The notes under the pieces are model-generated. The model ran no database searches. It was given only the letters and a program-made list of their open reading frames with translations, and was not told the DNA's origin. A program made the position numbers and the translations under genes. Of a stretch of 64,000 nt of DNA, positions 53,813 to 62,302 are shown one piece after another (the first letter of the stretch is position 1; every line of letters starts with the position of its first letter). Source of the DNA: Crocinitomicaceae bacterium (GTDB taxonomy: Bacteria; Bacteroidota; Bacteroidia; Flavobacteriales_D; Crocinitomicaceae); the NCBI GenBank assembly GCA_029249445.1, contig JAQWHI010000019.1, forward strand, positions 124,001 through 188,000. Direction: 5' to 3'.

Positions 53813-54358
53813 TTATTTCCACGCTTTTACAAGCCGCTTTGCAACTTTCTTTCGTAATTTTTTGATGACTTTATCACGGCTCCCAGCATTTCCACACTTG
53901 ACGATGTCAGCATAGATCAATTCCCCATCGCGGTAAAATTTGAATTCAAAAGAAACCGAAACAATGTCTTGCTGATAAATCCCATAAATGTTGGCACGCC
54001 CGAGCGCAGATAAAAAATCCTCCTTTTGTTTGGTTGCCTTGAAACGCTTGTCATACCCTTTTATGGAAACAACAACAAAGGTGTCAAACCCTTTTGATTT
54101 TGCCTTTTTCGCAACCGAATCTGAGGCCAATTGCTGGGCATCTGAACCCAATTTCATCAAATTCAGTGAGGCAAGAGATCGCACCCCATTTGTGGCGAAT
54201 AGTTCAGTTAAATTTACTTCAACTGAATACCTATCGGCAGGCGTGTCCATCTGTCCAATAACAACGGCATTGTTCAGGTTCAAAACAATTTGATCAATTT
54301 CCTGCCCATAGAGAAATCCCGTGGCAAAGAAGAATGCAATTAGGAGTGTCTTTTTCAT
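53813..54358 (-). CDS. secreted protein of unknown function
   Basis: 181 residues with a signal peptide (MKKTLLIAFFFATGFLYGQ). The mature part begins IDQIVLNLNNAVVIGQMDTPADRYSVEVNL and contains a lysine-rich C-terminus (VIKKLRKKVAKRLVKAWK) that may bind acidic envelope polymers. The beta-alpha pattern and FDTFVVVSIKG strand do not match a family I recognise. Adjacent metF is downstream in reading direction by 20 bp upstream; the two could be one operon with metF first. Confidence 0.72.
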   Translation of the reverse strand: MKKTLLIAFFFATGFLYGQEIDQIVLNLNNAVVIGQMDTPADRYSVEVNLTELFATNGVRSLASLNLMKLGSDAQQLASDSVAKKAKSKGFDTFVVVSIKGYDKRFKATKQKEDFLSALGRANIYGIYQQDIVSVSFEFKFYRDGELIYADIVKCGNAGSRDKVIKKLRKKVAKRLVKAWK

Positions 54359-54378
54359 AATTCTTGGTTGTTATTCTA

Positions 54379-55341
54379 CTAAAAAACTTCTTTTGCAATT
54401 GACCGAACCATTTCTGAATTCGACATCGTATAATAATGAATACAAGGAACCCCCGCAGCCATCAGTTCTTTTGATTGTGCGATCCCCCATTCCAAACCTA
54501 CTTGTTGTACATCTTCATTTGATTTGCACTTCAGCAACTCTTTTGATAACGCTTCGGGATAATCAATATGAAAAAACTTAGGCAAAAACGAAATATGACG
54601 CAATGTTTTTATTGGTTTTAAACCTGGTAGTATAGGCACGTTAATTCCGATTGCTCGGCAAGCATCAACGAAAGCAAAAAACTTCTGATTGTCGAAAAAC
54701 ATTTGTGTTACAATGTATTCCGCTCCGGCGTCTACTTTTGCTTTCAAGTAATTCAAATCGGTCGTAAGATTCATCGCCTCGAAATGTTTCTCGGGATACC
54801 CTGCCGCTCCGATGCAAAAGTTTGTTGGCTCTAATTTAATGTCATCAATCAAATATTTTCCGCTGTTCATTTCGCTGATCTGTCCAATCAGGTCTACCGC
54901 AAATTCATGACCATCGTTGTGTGGTCGAAAACTCGATTCTGTCTTTATTGAATCTCCGCGCAATGCCAAAACGTTATCAATTCCTAGAAACTGTAAATCA
55001 ATCAATGCATTCTCTGTTTCTTCTTTGCTAAACCCGCCACAAATAAGATGCGGGACAGCATCCACGGTATACTTGTTCATAATTGCAGCACAAATCCCAA
55101 CCGTTCCTGGTCGCTTCCGGATTGCTATTTTCTCCAACAATCCGTTTTCCCGCTCCTTGTAAAGAAACTCCTCTCTGTGGTAAGTCACATTGACGAACTT
55201 TGGTTTAAAATCCATCAATGGATCTATTCCATCAAAAATAGATTGAATGCCCTTCCCTTTCAAAGGGGGAAGTATCTCAAATGAGAACAACGTGTCTTTC
55301 GCCGTTTTTAAATGATCTGTTACTTTCATACTGAAATTCAA
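54379..55341 (-). CDS. metF: methylenetetrahydrofolate reductase
   Basis: 320 residues, a TIM-barrel flavoprotein. The N-terminal FSFEILPPLKGKG contains the catalytic glutamate; NVTYHREE, FCIGAAGYPEKH and AEYIVTQMFFDN carry FAD- and folate-contacting residues. It reduces 5,10-methylene-THF to 5-methyl-THF for methionine synthesis. No SAM riboswitch is visible in the 50 bp upstream; a good promoter with the same -7 box as the TonB receptor lies there. Confidence 0.95.
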   Translation of the reverse strand: MNFSMKVTDHLKTAKDTLFSFEILPPLKGKGIQSIFDGIDPLMDFKPKFVNVTYHREEFLYKERENGLLEKIAIRKRPGTVGICAAIMNKYTVDAVPHLICGGFSKEETENALIDLQFLGIDNVLALRGDSIKTESSFRPHNDGHEFAVDLIGQISEMNSGKYLIDDIKLEPTNFCIGAAGYPEKHFEAMNLTTDLNYLKAKVDAGAEYIVTQMFFDNQKFFAFVDACRAIGINVPILPGLKPIKTLRHISFLPKFFHIDYPEALSKELLKCKSNEDVQQVGLEWGIAQSKELMAAGVPCIHYYTMSNSEMVRSIAKEVF

Positions 55342-55349
55342 TAAGGCAT

Positions 55350-55381
55350 TAAAGATACACTTATTGCTCTTTACCGCCCAA
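55350..55381 (-). promoter_or_regulatory. promoter of metF
   Basis: Minus-strand TTG (55379-55381), 21-nt spacer, TATCTTTA (55350-55357). The leader would be only about 4-5 nt. Confidence 0.55.
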
Positions 55382-55391
55382 GAATTAGGGT

Positions 55392-56054
55392 TTATTTAAG
55401 CAATTGTTCTGCATAAAGCAAATCTGCCCTTGTTGTAATCTTTATGTTTTCGATATTTCCCGCTACTGTGTGAACTTCCTGACCCGATTCCTCAACAAGA
55501 CTCGCATCATCAGTAATTCCTGAATGGAATTCACGTTCATACGCTTTTTTAAGAATTGCGTTTGCAAAACATTGCGGTGTTTGTACCATTAAAAATTGTG
55601 ACCGGTCTACAGCTTTTGTAGCGTCTCCATCAACCATTCGAAGGGACTCATTCACGGGAACCACTGGGACCACTGCTTTTGCTGTTTGAACTTCAGCTGC
55701 ACACAGTTTCAGTGTGTCGAGACTGACCAAAGGGCGAACTCCATCATGAACCATGATGTATTCACCGGTACAAAAGTCCAGAGCATTTTTAATGGAGTCA
55801 TAGCGCTCTTTTCCTCCAGTAACAATTCGGTGTGGGATTTTAAACTCTTGTTCTTGAATTAACTGTTCCCAATAATCCTTCCATTCTTCCGGGAGTGTGA
55901 GTATAATTTGACAACGGCTATTAAAAAAATAAAACTGCTCAATTGTGTACATTAACAAAGGCCGTTCTTTCACAAGCATAAACTGCTTTGGAAGTTTTGC
56001 CCTCATTCTTTTTCCTATACCTCCTGCGGTTATAATAACTGAAAATGTGTCCAC
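55392..56054 (-). CDS. ispD: 2-C-methyl-D-erythritol 4-phosphate cytidylyltransferase
   Basis: 220 residues from a GTG at 56054 (VDTFSVIITAGG), the usual IspD start distance from the nucleotide-binding GGIGKRMRAKLPKQF loop; an ATG at 56087 would add 11 residues without family support and lies upstream of a -7-like box. Other motifs: GGKERYDSIKNAL and VHDGVRPLVS. It couples CTP to methylerythritol phosphate in the non-mevalonate isoprenoid pathway. Single gene, 50 bp from metF. Confidence 0.9.
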   Translation of the reverse strand: MDTFSVIITAGGIGKRMRAKLPKQFMLVKERPLLMYTIEQFYFFNSRCQIILTLPEEWKDYWEQLIQEQEFKIPHRIVTGGKERYDSIKNALDFCTGEYIMVHDGVRPLVSLDTLKLCAAEVQTAKAVVPVVPVNESLRMVDGDATKAVDRSQFLMVQTPQCFANAILKKAYEREFHSGITDDASLVEESGQEVHTVAGNIENIKITTRADLLYAEQLLK

Positions 56055-56058
56055 GAGA

Positions 56059-56066
56059 TAAAGGTA
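56059..56066 (-). promoter_or_regulatory. candidate -7 box 4 nt before the ispD GTG
   Basis: TACCTTTA (last base off consensus) followed by TCTC and the GTG start, the same 4-nt geometry as purN, mreC and the DUF4286 gene. No TTG upstream. Confidence 0.38.
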
Positions 56067-56099
56067 GTTATTTGATTGATAAGACATCTTCAGTAGAAC

Positions 56100-56134
56100 A
56101 AAAAAACCTCCCCAATTGTTGAGGAGGTTTTTTA
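56100..56134 (-). terminator. terminator between the small membrane gene and ispD
   Basis: Stem AAAAAACCTCC / GGAGGTTTTTT with a 10-nt loop; the A and T runs on both sides allow it to stop transcription in either direction. It ends the small membrane-protein transcript. Confidence 0.85.
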
Positions 56135-56153
56135 AACCGTTTATGGTCCGGGA

Positions 56154-56351
56154 TCATTTTAGCTGATCCGGATCTTTTTCTGCTTGCGCATTGAATTTTC
56201 TTTGCAAATTAAGCCAATAGAACAAACCTACAAAACCGAGGAGAACTGCTCCAGTGTTTACCAAAAATGTGGTTGGCATGTCATTTTCTAAGATATTGAA
56301 TGTCCATTGAAACACATCCCCGAGTCCTCTAAAAAATCCATCTAATGTCAT
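56154..56351 (-). CDS. small single-helix membrane protein of unknown function
   Basis: 65 residues. An amphipathic N-terminus (MTLDGFFRGLGDVFQWTFNIL) precedes one transmembrane helix (about 31-50, VNTGAVLLGFVGLFYWLNL) and a short basic-acidic tail. The layout resembles small hypothetical membrane proteins of Flavobacteriia (loosely DUF6341-like); no function known. Clear terminator downstream, so it is an independent unit. Confidence 0.65.
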   Translation of the reverse strand: MTLDGFFRGLGDVFQWTFNILENDMPTTFLVNTGAVLLGFVGLFYWLNLQRKFNAQAEKDPDQLK

Positions 56352-56494
56352 AGTCTATTGATTTATTGACTACAAAGAAAATGATTTTTTTAAAATGAGG
56401 CACCATCTATGAGACAAAAAGTTCTTCTGCGCATTACAGTTTGAATTTGCTGTAAAAAAAAATAATTTTTCTATCTTAATAATGATGAATAAAA

Positions 56495-57268
56495 TCAAAT
56501 CACAGACGCGACAAGCTGGGTTAACTCAATGAACTGATCAACACTCAAAACCTCAGGGCGTAAAGCTAAAAATTCGTGATCAAGACCTTTTCCTTTGATC
56601 AACGGTTTGATTGAATTTCGAATCGTTTTTCTGCGTTGGTTGAAGCTCATTTTTACAAGCTGTTTGAACAATTTTTCATCGCATGGGAGTTTGTCCCGGT
56701 CATTTCTGACGCAACGAATAACACCAGACTTCACTTTTGGAGGAGGATTAAAAACATGCTCATCCACTGTAAAACAATAGTCAATATCATAATACGTCTG
56801 TAAAAGCACACTCAATATCCCGTATTGTTTTGATCCTGGCGGCTCTGCAACGCGCTGTGCAACTTCCCGCTGAAACATTCCCATTATTTCGGGGATTTGG
56901 TTTCTAAAGTCGATGCACTTAAATAAAATTTGTGAAGAAATATTGTACGGAAAATTCCCAACCACCGAGAATGGTTCGTCTCCCAACAATGCATTTAAAT
57001 CGGCCTTCAAAAAATCGGCTTCAAGTAGTTTTCCTTCAAGGGCGGGGAAATTCTTCTTTAAATAATCAATGCTTTCCGTGTCAACATCCATCGCCCAAAC
57101 ATCGAGGTCGTTCTTGAGAAGAAATTCGGTCAGCGCACCCATTCCAGGTCCAATCTCCAGCACTTTCTTACATCCTCTGCTCTTTTGGTATTGATTCGCT
57201 ATTTTCTGACAGATGTTCTTATCCGTAAGAAAATGCTGCCCAAGATGCTTTTTCGCTTTAACGCTCAT
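56495..57268 (-). CDS. rsmA: 16S rRNA dimethyladenosine transferase
   Basis: 257 residues from the ATG at 57268, which gives the family's usual start (MSVKAKKHLGQHFLTD); the in-frame ATG at 57283 adds five residues. SAM-binding EIGPGMGALTEFL, the catalytic NFPYN motif (in VVGNFPYNISS) and the FNPPPKVKS motif are present. It dimethylates two adjacent adenosines in helix 45 of 16S rRNA. Its first 11 bp overlap the end of the DUF4286 gene. Confidence 0.95.
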   Translation of the reverse strand: MSVKAKKHLGQHFLTDKNICQKIANQYQKSRGCKKVLEIGPGMGALTEFLLKNDLDVWAMDVDTESIDYLKKNFPALEGKLLEADFLKADLNALLGDEPFSVVGNFPYNISSQILFKCIDFRNQIPEIMGMFQREVAQRVAEPPGSKQYGILSVLLQTYYDIDYCFTVDEHVFNPPPKVKSGVIRCVRNDRDKLPCDEKLFKQLVKMSFNQRRKTIRNSIKPLIKGKGLDHEFLALRPEVLSVDQFIELTQLVASVI

Positions 57269-57578
57269 GCTTAAATTCTTCAAGAACTGTTAATAATGTC
57301 CGAAACGCAGCAAACTTGCCCCCGTATTTCTCTGTATGCTCCATCTGCAATTTGGAAGCATGCTGTTCTTGGTATTGATCATACAACTCTTGACTTGGTG
57401 CAACATACGAAATTGCATAGGTCGCACCCCCTTCTTCCTCACCGTGAACACGAGAAATCCTCGCCTCAACAAAACAATTGGTATTCATTACATCGGGAAT
57501 GTGCTTTGATTTCATCCAATTCAACCAATCCTCCTGAATCGAAAGATCAATACTAACGGTTACATTATATAATATCAT
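57258..57578 (-). CDS. DUF4286-family protein
   Basis: 106 residues beginning MILYNVTVSIDLSIQEDW, a ferredoxin-like small domain (DUF4286) of unknown function that is regularly next to rsmA in Bacteroidota. Conserved features include WLNWMKSKHIPDVM and the central cysteine of NTNCFVEAR. Cytoplasmic. It has a perfect -7 box 4 nt before the ATG, and its end overlaps rsmA by 11 bp, so the pair is one operon. A role with ribosome maturation is guess by association. Confidence 0.85.
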   Translation of the reverse strand: MILYNVTVSIDLSIQEDWLNWMKSKHIPDVMNTNCFVEARISRVHGEEEGGATYAISYVAPSQELYDQYQEQHASKLQMEHTEKYGGKFAAFRTLLTVLEEFKHER

Positions 57579-57582
57579 TGTA

Positions 57583-57590
57583 CAAAGATA
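57583..57590 (-). promoter_or_regulatory. -7 box 4 nt before the DUF4286 start
   Basis: TATCTTTG on the minus strand is an exact consensus match; then TACA and the ATG at 57578. A leaderless mRNA is expected. No TTG at -33. Confidence 0.55.
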
Positions 57591-57646
57591 CGATTAATGC
57601 GTTGTACGCCTTATTGCGTTTGAAGAAGGGGTTTGAATTTCCATTA

Positions 57647-59239
57647 CTACGGTTTTGACACCAGCTGGACAGCTTTTTGTACTTCATTGTCTTCCGGGTT
57701 TACAACTTGATAATAGCCTTGTTCTACCCATATTTGCCGTGCAATTTCTCCCTTCAGAATACGCTTGATTCTCGACTTACTGTGCTGGATTTCATCATTC
57801 CGAACCTGAATCCCATATTCAGATTTGGCAAAATTGACAAAACGATCCAAAACAGCATCAGTCACAAAAAATGAGCTCCTGTACTGACGTACAGACGACC
57901 ACTTGTTGCGCTTGTTTTGAACGAAATCAAATGCAAAAGTTGTAAAAGCAGGTGTCATTCTTAATTCAGACAAATACCAGCTCGAACCAGAGGAATCAGC
58001 AGGTACAAAAACATCTGGCATAATGCCTCCTCCACCGTATACGGTTCTGCCCTGAGGGGTTGTGAACTTAAGTGAGTCAACAAAGTATGAGGAGTCTACT
58101 TCATACATCTCACCATTATCATACCGAACCATCTGGTCGCTATAATAATCTTCAATGTCTCCATTGTAAGGTTTTTGGATACACCTTCCTGAAGGGGTGT
58201 AGTAACGGGCAATTGTTAAACGCAAATTACTTCCATCTCTCAAACGGACATCTTCTTGTACAAGACCCTTTCCGAAAGAGCGCCGACCAATAATGACTCC
58301 ACGGTCATTGTCTTGAATGGCTCCGGCCAAAATTTCAGAAGCTGAGGCACTGTTCGAATTTATAAGAACGGCTAGCTTAACATCTTTCAAATTACCATAT
58401 GCTGTAGAACTATAGGTGCGTTCCCCAACATTTTCTCCTTTCGTTTTTAATAGAGGTACGTCCGCACGAAAAAATTCATCTGCTATTTCAGTTGCACAAG
58501 ACAAAACACCTCCACCATTGTTACGAAGATCCAGAATCAATTGCTTCATCCCTTTTGACTTTAATTCATAAACGACAGTACGAAATTCTCTCGCTGTCTC
58601 AATCGAAAAACGATCGATCTTAATGTAACCAATCGACCCGCGAATGATGTATGAAGCAATGACGGACTCAACAGGAATTGACCCTCTGATTACGGTCTTT
58701 TTATTAATTGCTCCTGCTCGAAGCAATGAAAGATCTACTTTTTTACCTTCTTGACCTTTCAACAATTCCATAACTCGTGCATTCGTTATATTTTTTCCAG
58801 CAATTGGAGTGTTGTCAACTTTCAAAATTTTATCTCCCGCCTTGATCCCTGCTCTCATTGATGGAGAATTAGGCAACACATTTGTCACACAAACAGTATC
58901 TCGAATAATAAAAAACCGTATTCCAACACCTCCAAACTTCCCTTGAATGTCTTCATTAACACGCTTTAAATCTTTTGCAGAAATGTAATTGCTGTGCGGA
59001 TCCAAACGGTGGAGCATGTCTTCAATTGTTTGTTCAAAAAGATCATTGCCGTTCACGTCGTCTACATACTTTCTGTCCAAAACCTCAAGTACGTCGTTCA
59101 GCTTTTCGTATTTCATACTCTCCTCAGAATAGCCGTTTGCCTCTTTTTTGGGGGTCAGCCAATTGCCTAAAAACAATCCGATTGCCATAGCAAAAGCAAG
59201 AAGCACGGGAAGTAAATATGAACGCTTATTCTGCTCCAT
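57647..59239 (-). CDS. S41-family C-terminal processing protease
   Basis: About 530 residues from the ATG at 59239 (MEQNKRSYLLPV), which begins the membrane anchor; an ATG at 59278 would add 13 residues. In the longer numbering: transmembrane segment about 20-40, PDZ domain about 113-200 (GVGIRFFIIRD), and the protease core with S312 in SASASEI and K337 in RSFGKGLVQ. It degrades or trims periplasmic proteins at their C-termini. Overlaps the dCMP deaminase stop by 14 bp, so one operon. Confidence 0.93.
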   Translation of the reverse strand: MEQNKRSYLLPVLLAFAMAIGLFLGNWLTPKKEANGYSEESMKYEKLNDVLEVLDRKYVDDVNGNDLFEQTIEDMLHRLDPHSNYISAKDLKRVNEDIQGKFGGVGIRFFIIRDTVCVTNVLPNSPSMRAGIKAGDKILKVDNTPIAGKNITNARVMELLKGQEGKKVDLSLLRAGAINKKTVIRGSIPVESVIASYIIRGSIGYIKIDRFSIETAREFRTVVYELKSKGMKQLILDLRNNGGGVLSCATEIADEFFRADVPLLKTKGENVGERTYSSTAYGNLKDVKLAVLINSNSASASEILAGAIQDNDRGVIIGRRSFGKGLVQEDVRLRDGSNLRLTIARYYTPSGRCIQKPYNGDIEDYYSDQMVRYDNGEMYEVDSSYFVDSLKFTTPQGRTVYGGGGIMPDVFVPADSSGSSWYLSELRMTPAFTTFAFDFVQNKRNKWSSVRQYRSSFFVTDAVLDRFVNFAKSEYGIQVRNDEIQHSKSRIKRILKGEIARQIWVEQGYYQVVNPEDNEVQKAVQLVSKP

Positions 59240-59669
59240 CAGAAACATCTTCAATTTGAATGACCTCAATACCCGCACGCCTCAGGAATTCAATTCCGCT
59301 ATTGTCTTTGTACTCTTTGATAAATACAACTTTATTGATTCCCGATTGCACAACCAGTTTGCTGCAATCTTTGCATGGTGAAAGTGTAAGATACAGTGTA
59401 GCACCGTTACAATTGTGTGTTGATTTGGCAACTTTCAATATTGCATTTGCCTCAGCATGAAGAACATACCAATGGGTTTCTCCTGATTCATTTTCACAAC
59501 AATTGTCAAAACCACTTGGAGTTCCATTGAACCCATCAGAAATAATCATTCCGTCTTTTACAATGAGTGCTCCAACTTGCTTTCTCGAACAGTGGGATAA
59601 TTCTGCCCACGTGCGGGCCATTCTCAGATAGGCCTTATCGTATCTTAATTGCTTTGCGCGTTCTTTCAT
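59226..59669 (-). CDS. deoxycytidylate deaminase (dCMP deaminase)
   Basis: 147 residues from the ATG at 59669 (MKERAKQLRYDKAYLRMA), the family's usual beginning. Zinc ligands and catalytic base are in HAEANA and PCKDC. It deaminates dCMP to dUMP, feeding dTTP synthesis; some relatives act in competence (ComEB). ATGs at 59705 and 59681 are also in frame, but a strong promoter ends at 59684, so the first is upstream of transcription. First gene of an operon with the S41 protease. Confidence 0.92.
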   Translation of the reverse strand: MKERAKQLRYDKAYLRMARTWAELSHCSRKQVGALIVKDGMIISDGFNGTPSGFDNCCENESGETHWYVLHAEANAILKVAKSTHNCNGATLYLTLSPCKDCSKLVVQSGINKVVFIKEYKDNSGIEFLRRAGIEVIQIEDVSDGAE

Positions 59670-59683
59670 AGTTTTTTCCATTC

Positions 59684-59717
59684 CAAAGGTAATTAATTTG
59701 CGCATTCAGAAAATCAA
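59684..59717 (-). promoter_or_regulatory. promoter of the dCMP deaminase-S41 protease operon
   Basis: Minus-strand TTG (59715-59717), 23-nt spacer, TACCTTTG (59684-59691): full consensus. It decides the start of the gene (59669, 14 nt downstream). Confidence 0.68.
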
Positions 59718-59829
59718 GAATTTGAAGCAAAGAACACAAAGATTGTTAAGGCAAGTGGCATTAATAGAAAAGGAGAATGCTACTTTCAACTTAAAATCAT
59801 CCTTAACTTACTCCGCTCTTGAAACCCTA

Positions 59830-60510
59830 TTAATTCAAAAATTTATAGCCAACGCCTCGAACCGAAATAAAATAAACCGGTTCTTTGGGATTGTCCTCGA
59901 AGATTTTTCTAAAATGAAGGATAAAATTATCAATGGTCCGAGTTGTAGGAAATTGATCCTTCCCCCAAACTTTATCAAGAATCTCCGTTCTCGATATCAC
60001 TTCGCCTTGTTTCGAATAAAACAATTGCAACAAAGCAACTTCTTTTTTTGACAGTGTTGTTTCCTGTTTTGAAATTGTATCGACAACAACAAACGTTCTA
60101 AAATTAACTTGGCAGTTTCCTATTGTTATTATTTCCTCTCCCGCTTTTGGGGTCATATTTAACAAAACAGCAACACGCAAGAGCAACTCTTCCAAATCAA
60201 AGGGTTTTGGCAGGTAATCGCTACCTCCCGCTTTCAAGCCTTCTATCCGATCTGATGTTGTTCCTTTTGCGGAAAGGAACAAAATTGGAACGTTCGACTT
60301 TTTACGGATCAATCGGCAGAGATCAACCCCCGAAACATTGGGCAACATCACATCCAAGATAACGAGGTCAAAATCAAAATTGCGTTTGAACAATTCAAGT
60401 GCTTCAGCACCATCTTGAACAAGCGTTACGTCATGTGACTCCATCTCTAAGTTCAGGCGCACCATTTCGGCAATACTGCTCTCATCTTCAACAACACAAA
60501 TTTTTGACAT
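59830..60510 (-). CDS. OmpR/PhoB-type response regulator
   Basis: 226 residues. Receiver domain 1-118 with acidic pocket E8/D9, phospho-acceptor D53 in LVILDVMLP and the conserved lysine in FLSAKGTT; winged-helix DNA-binding domain about 135-226 (LSKKEVALLQLF, RTIDNFILHFRKI, SVRGVGYKF). No histidine kinase is adjacent, so it is an orphan here; the kinase may be elsewhere. Controlled genes are unknown. Preceded by a good promoter. Confidence 0.95.
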   Translation of the reverse strand: MSKICVVEDESSIAEMVRLNLEMESHDVTLVQDGAEALELFKRNFDFDLVILDVMLPNVSGVDLCRLIRKKSNVPILFLSAKGTTSDRIEGLKAGGSDYLPKPFDLEELLLRVAVLLNMTPKAGEEIITIGNCQVNFRTFVVVDTISKQETTLSKKEVALLQLFYSKQGEVISRTEILDKVWGKDQFPTTRTIDNFILHFRKIFEDNPKEPVYFISVRGVGYKFLN

Positions 60511-60527
60511 TCCTCAATCTTTTCGAC

Positions 60528-60562
60528 CAAAAATAGAATTTCATTCCATTTCATTGCGCCAA
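60528..60562 (-). promoter_or_regulatory. promoter of the response regulator
   Basis: Minus-strand TATTTTTG (60528-60535) exact; TTG (60560-60562) at 24 nt, one over the usual maximum. Leader about 14 nt. Confidence 0.55.
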
Positions 60563-60651
60563 TTTTAATACAATATACGGATGTTAGTCTTTCGTTGAAA
60601 ACTAATCTTATTTTTTGTCAATGTTAGGTCCATTAAACTATTAATTTGGAG

Positions 60652-60659
60652 TACATTTG
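60652..60659 (+). promoter_or_regulatory. -7 box of purH
   Basis: TACATTTG, exact consensus, 31 nt before the ATG at 60691. No TTG at the standard spacing. Confidence 0.55.
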
Positions 60660-60690
60660 CTACTTCCATTAATTCAAAATTTTCTCAGAA

Positions 60691-62220
60691 ATGAGCGCAA
60701 GAAAAGAGATAAAATCGGCTTTAATTTCAGTATTCGACAAAGGTGGCCTTGAGCCAATTGTAAAAGCACTTCATAAAAACGAAGTTACCATCTATTCAAC
60801 TGGTGGCACACAGTCGTTTATTGAAGATCTTGACATCCCTGTTGTTCGTGTTGAAGACTTAACTTCATACCCGTCGATCCTTGGAGGTAGAGTCAAAACA
60901 CTACACCCAAAAGTGTTTGGAGGAATTTTAAATAGGAGAGACCACGAAGAAGACCAAGCGCAAATTGCTGAATATGAAATTCCAAATCTTGACCTCGTAA
61001 TTGTTGATTTATACCCATTCGAGGATACTGTTGCATCTGGCGCTGATCATGGTTCAATCATTGAAAAAATTGATATCGGCGGCATTTCATTGATTCGCGC
61101 TGCTGCAAAAAATTACAAAGATGTCGTAATCATTCCTTCGAAAAATCAATACGCCACATTTCTTGATATTATTTCAAGCAACAACTGTGCAACATCGCTT
61201 GGCGAGCGCAAAGATTTTGCAAGAGATGCTTTCGATATTTCGTCGCATTACGACAGTCATATCTTCAACTACTTCAATAACGATAAAAAAGAAACTTTTA
61301 AACAAAGTATTTCTCAAAATCAAACCCTCCGCTACGGAGAAAACCCACATCAAAAAGGAATCTTTCATGGCGACATGGGAGCATTGTTTGATAAATTGCA
61401 CGGGAAAGAGCTCTCCTACAACAACCTTCTCGATGTAGATGCTGCGGTCAATTTAATGGCTGAATTTAAAAATGATGACCCTACGTTTGCCATTTTAAAA
61501 CACAACAATGCATGCGGTTTAGCAACAAGAAATACAATTGAACAAGCATACGTTGACGCATTGGCCGGTGATCCCGTAAGTGCTTTTGGTGGAATTTTAA
61601 TCAGCAACAAAAAAATTGACGTTGCAACAGCGAATCATATTCATGAATTGTTCTGTGAAGTAGTAATTGCCCCATCATTTGAAGCTGAGGCATTGGAAAT
61701 ACTTAAGGGGAAAAAGAACAGAATCATTCTTGTTCAGAAAGAAGCTGAACTTCCAAAACGTCAATTCAGAACGCTATTAAACGGTGTCTTGGAGCAAGAT
61801 AAAGATTTTAAATCTGAGGTTAAGTCTGATCTAGAAAACAGAACCGAGGCGGCACCTTCTGAGAATGAAATTGAGGATTTGTTGTTTGCAAATAAACTTG
61901 TAAAACACACAAAATCAAATACGATTGTACTGGCAAAAAACAAACAACTTTTGGCAAGCGGAACAGGTCAAACTTCTCGAGTTGATGCCCTAAGACAAGC
62001 GATTCACAAGGCGCAGTCTTTTGAATTTTCTCTCGCTGGTGCTGTAATGGCTTCCGATGCATTTTTCCCGTTCCCCGATTGTGTTGAAATTGCAGACAAT
62101 GTAGGGATTACAGCGGTCATTCAACCAGGAGGATCAATTAAAGACACGTTATCCATTGATTATTGTAATGACCACAACATGTCGATGGTTTTTACAGGAA
62201 ATAGACATTTTAAACACTAA
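60691..62220 (+). CDS. purH: bifunctional AICAR transformylase/IMP cyclohydrolase
   Basis: 509 residues. N-terminal MGS-like IMP cyclohydrolase (1-150: ALISVFDKGGLEP, STGGTQSF, GGRVKTLHPKVFGGIL) and C-terminal AICAR transformylase (200-509: RYGENPHQKG, KHNNACGLA, ASDAFFPFPDCVE). It performs the last two steps of de novo purine synthesis; purN upstream in the window makes an earlier formyl transfer. Next to mreB as in many Flavobacteriales. Confidence 0.97.
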   Translation: MSARKEIKSALISVFDKGGLEPIVKALHKNEVTIYSTGGTQSFIEDLDIPVVRVEDLTSYPSILGGRVKTLHPKVFGGILNRRDHEEDQAQIAEYEIPNLDLVIVDLYPFEDTVASGADHGSIIEKIDIGGISLIRAAAKNYKDVVIIPSKNQYATFLDIISSNNCATSLGERKDFARDAFDISSHYDSHIFNYFNNDKKETFKQSISQNQTLRYGENPHQKGIFHGDMGALFDKLHGKELSYNNLLDVDAAVNLMAEFKNDDPTFAILKHNNACGLATRNTIEQAYVDALAGDPVSAFGGILISNKKIDVATANHIHELFCEVVIAPSFEAEALEILKGKKNRIILVQKEAELPKRQFRTLLNGVLEQDKDFKSEVKSDLENRTEAAPSENEIEDLLFANKLVKHTKSNTIVLAKNKQLLASGTGQTSRVDALRQAIHKAQSFEFSLAGAVMASDAFFPFPDCVEIADNVGITAVIQPGGSIKDTLSIDYCNDHNMSMVFTGNRHFKH

Positions 62221-62302
62221 AATGAAACCTTTTCTATAAAATACGCCCATACTAAACTAGGAAATTGTATTTTTAACACACCAAGCAATAGAAAGGCAAA
62301 AA

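Noticed and set aside
54400..55400. SAM or folate riboswitch before metF
   Set aside because: Only 50 bp lie between metF and ispD and no conserved riboswitch core is present.
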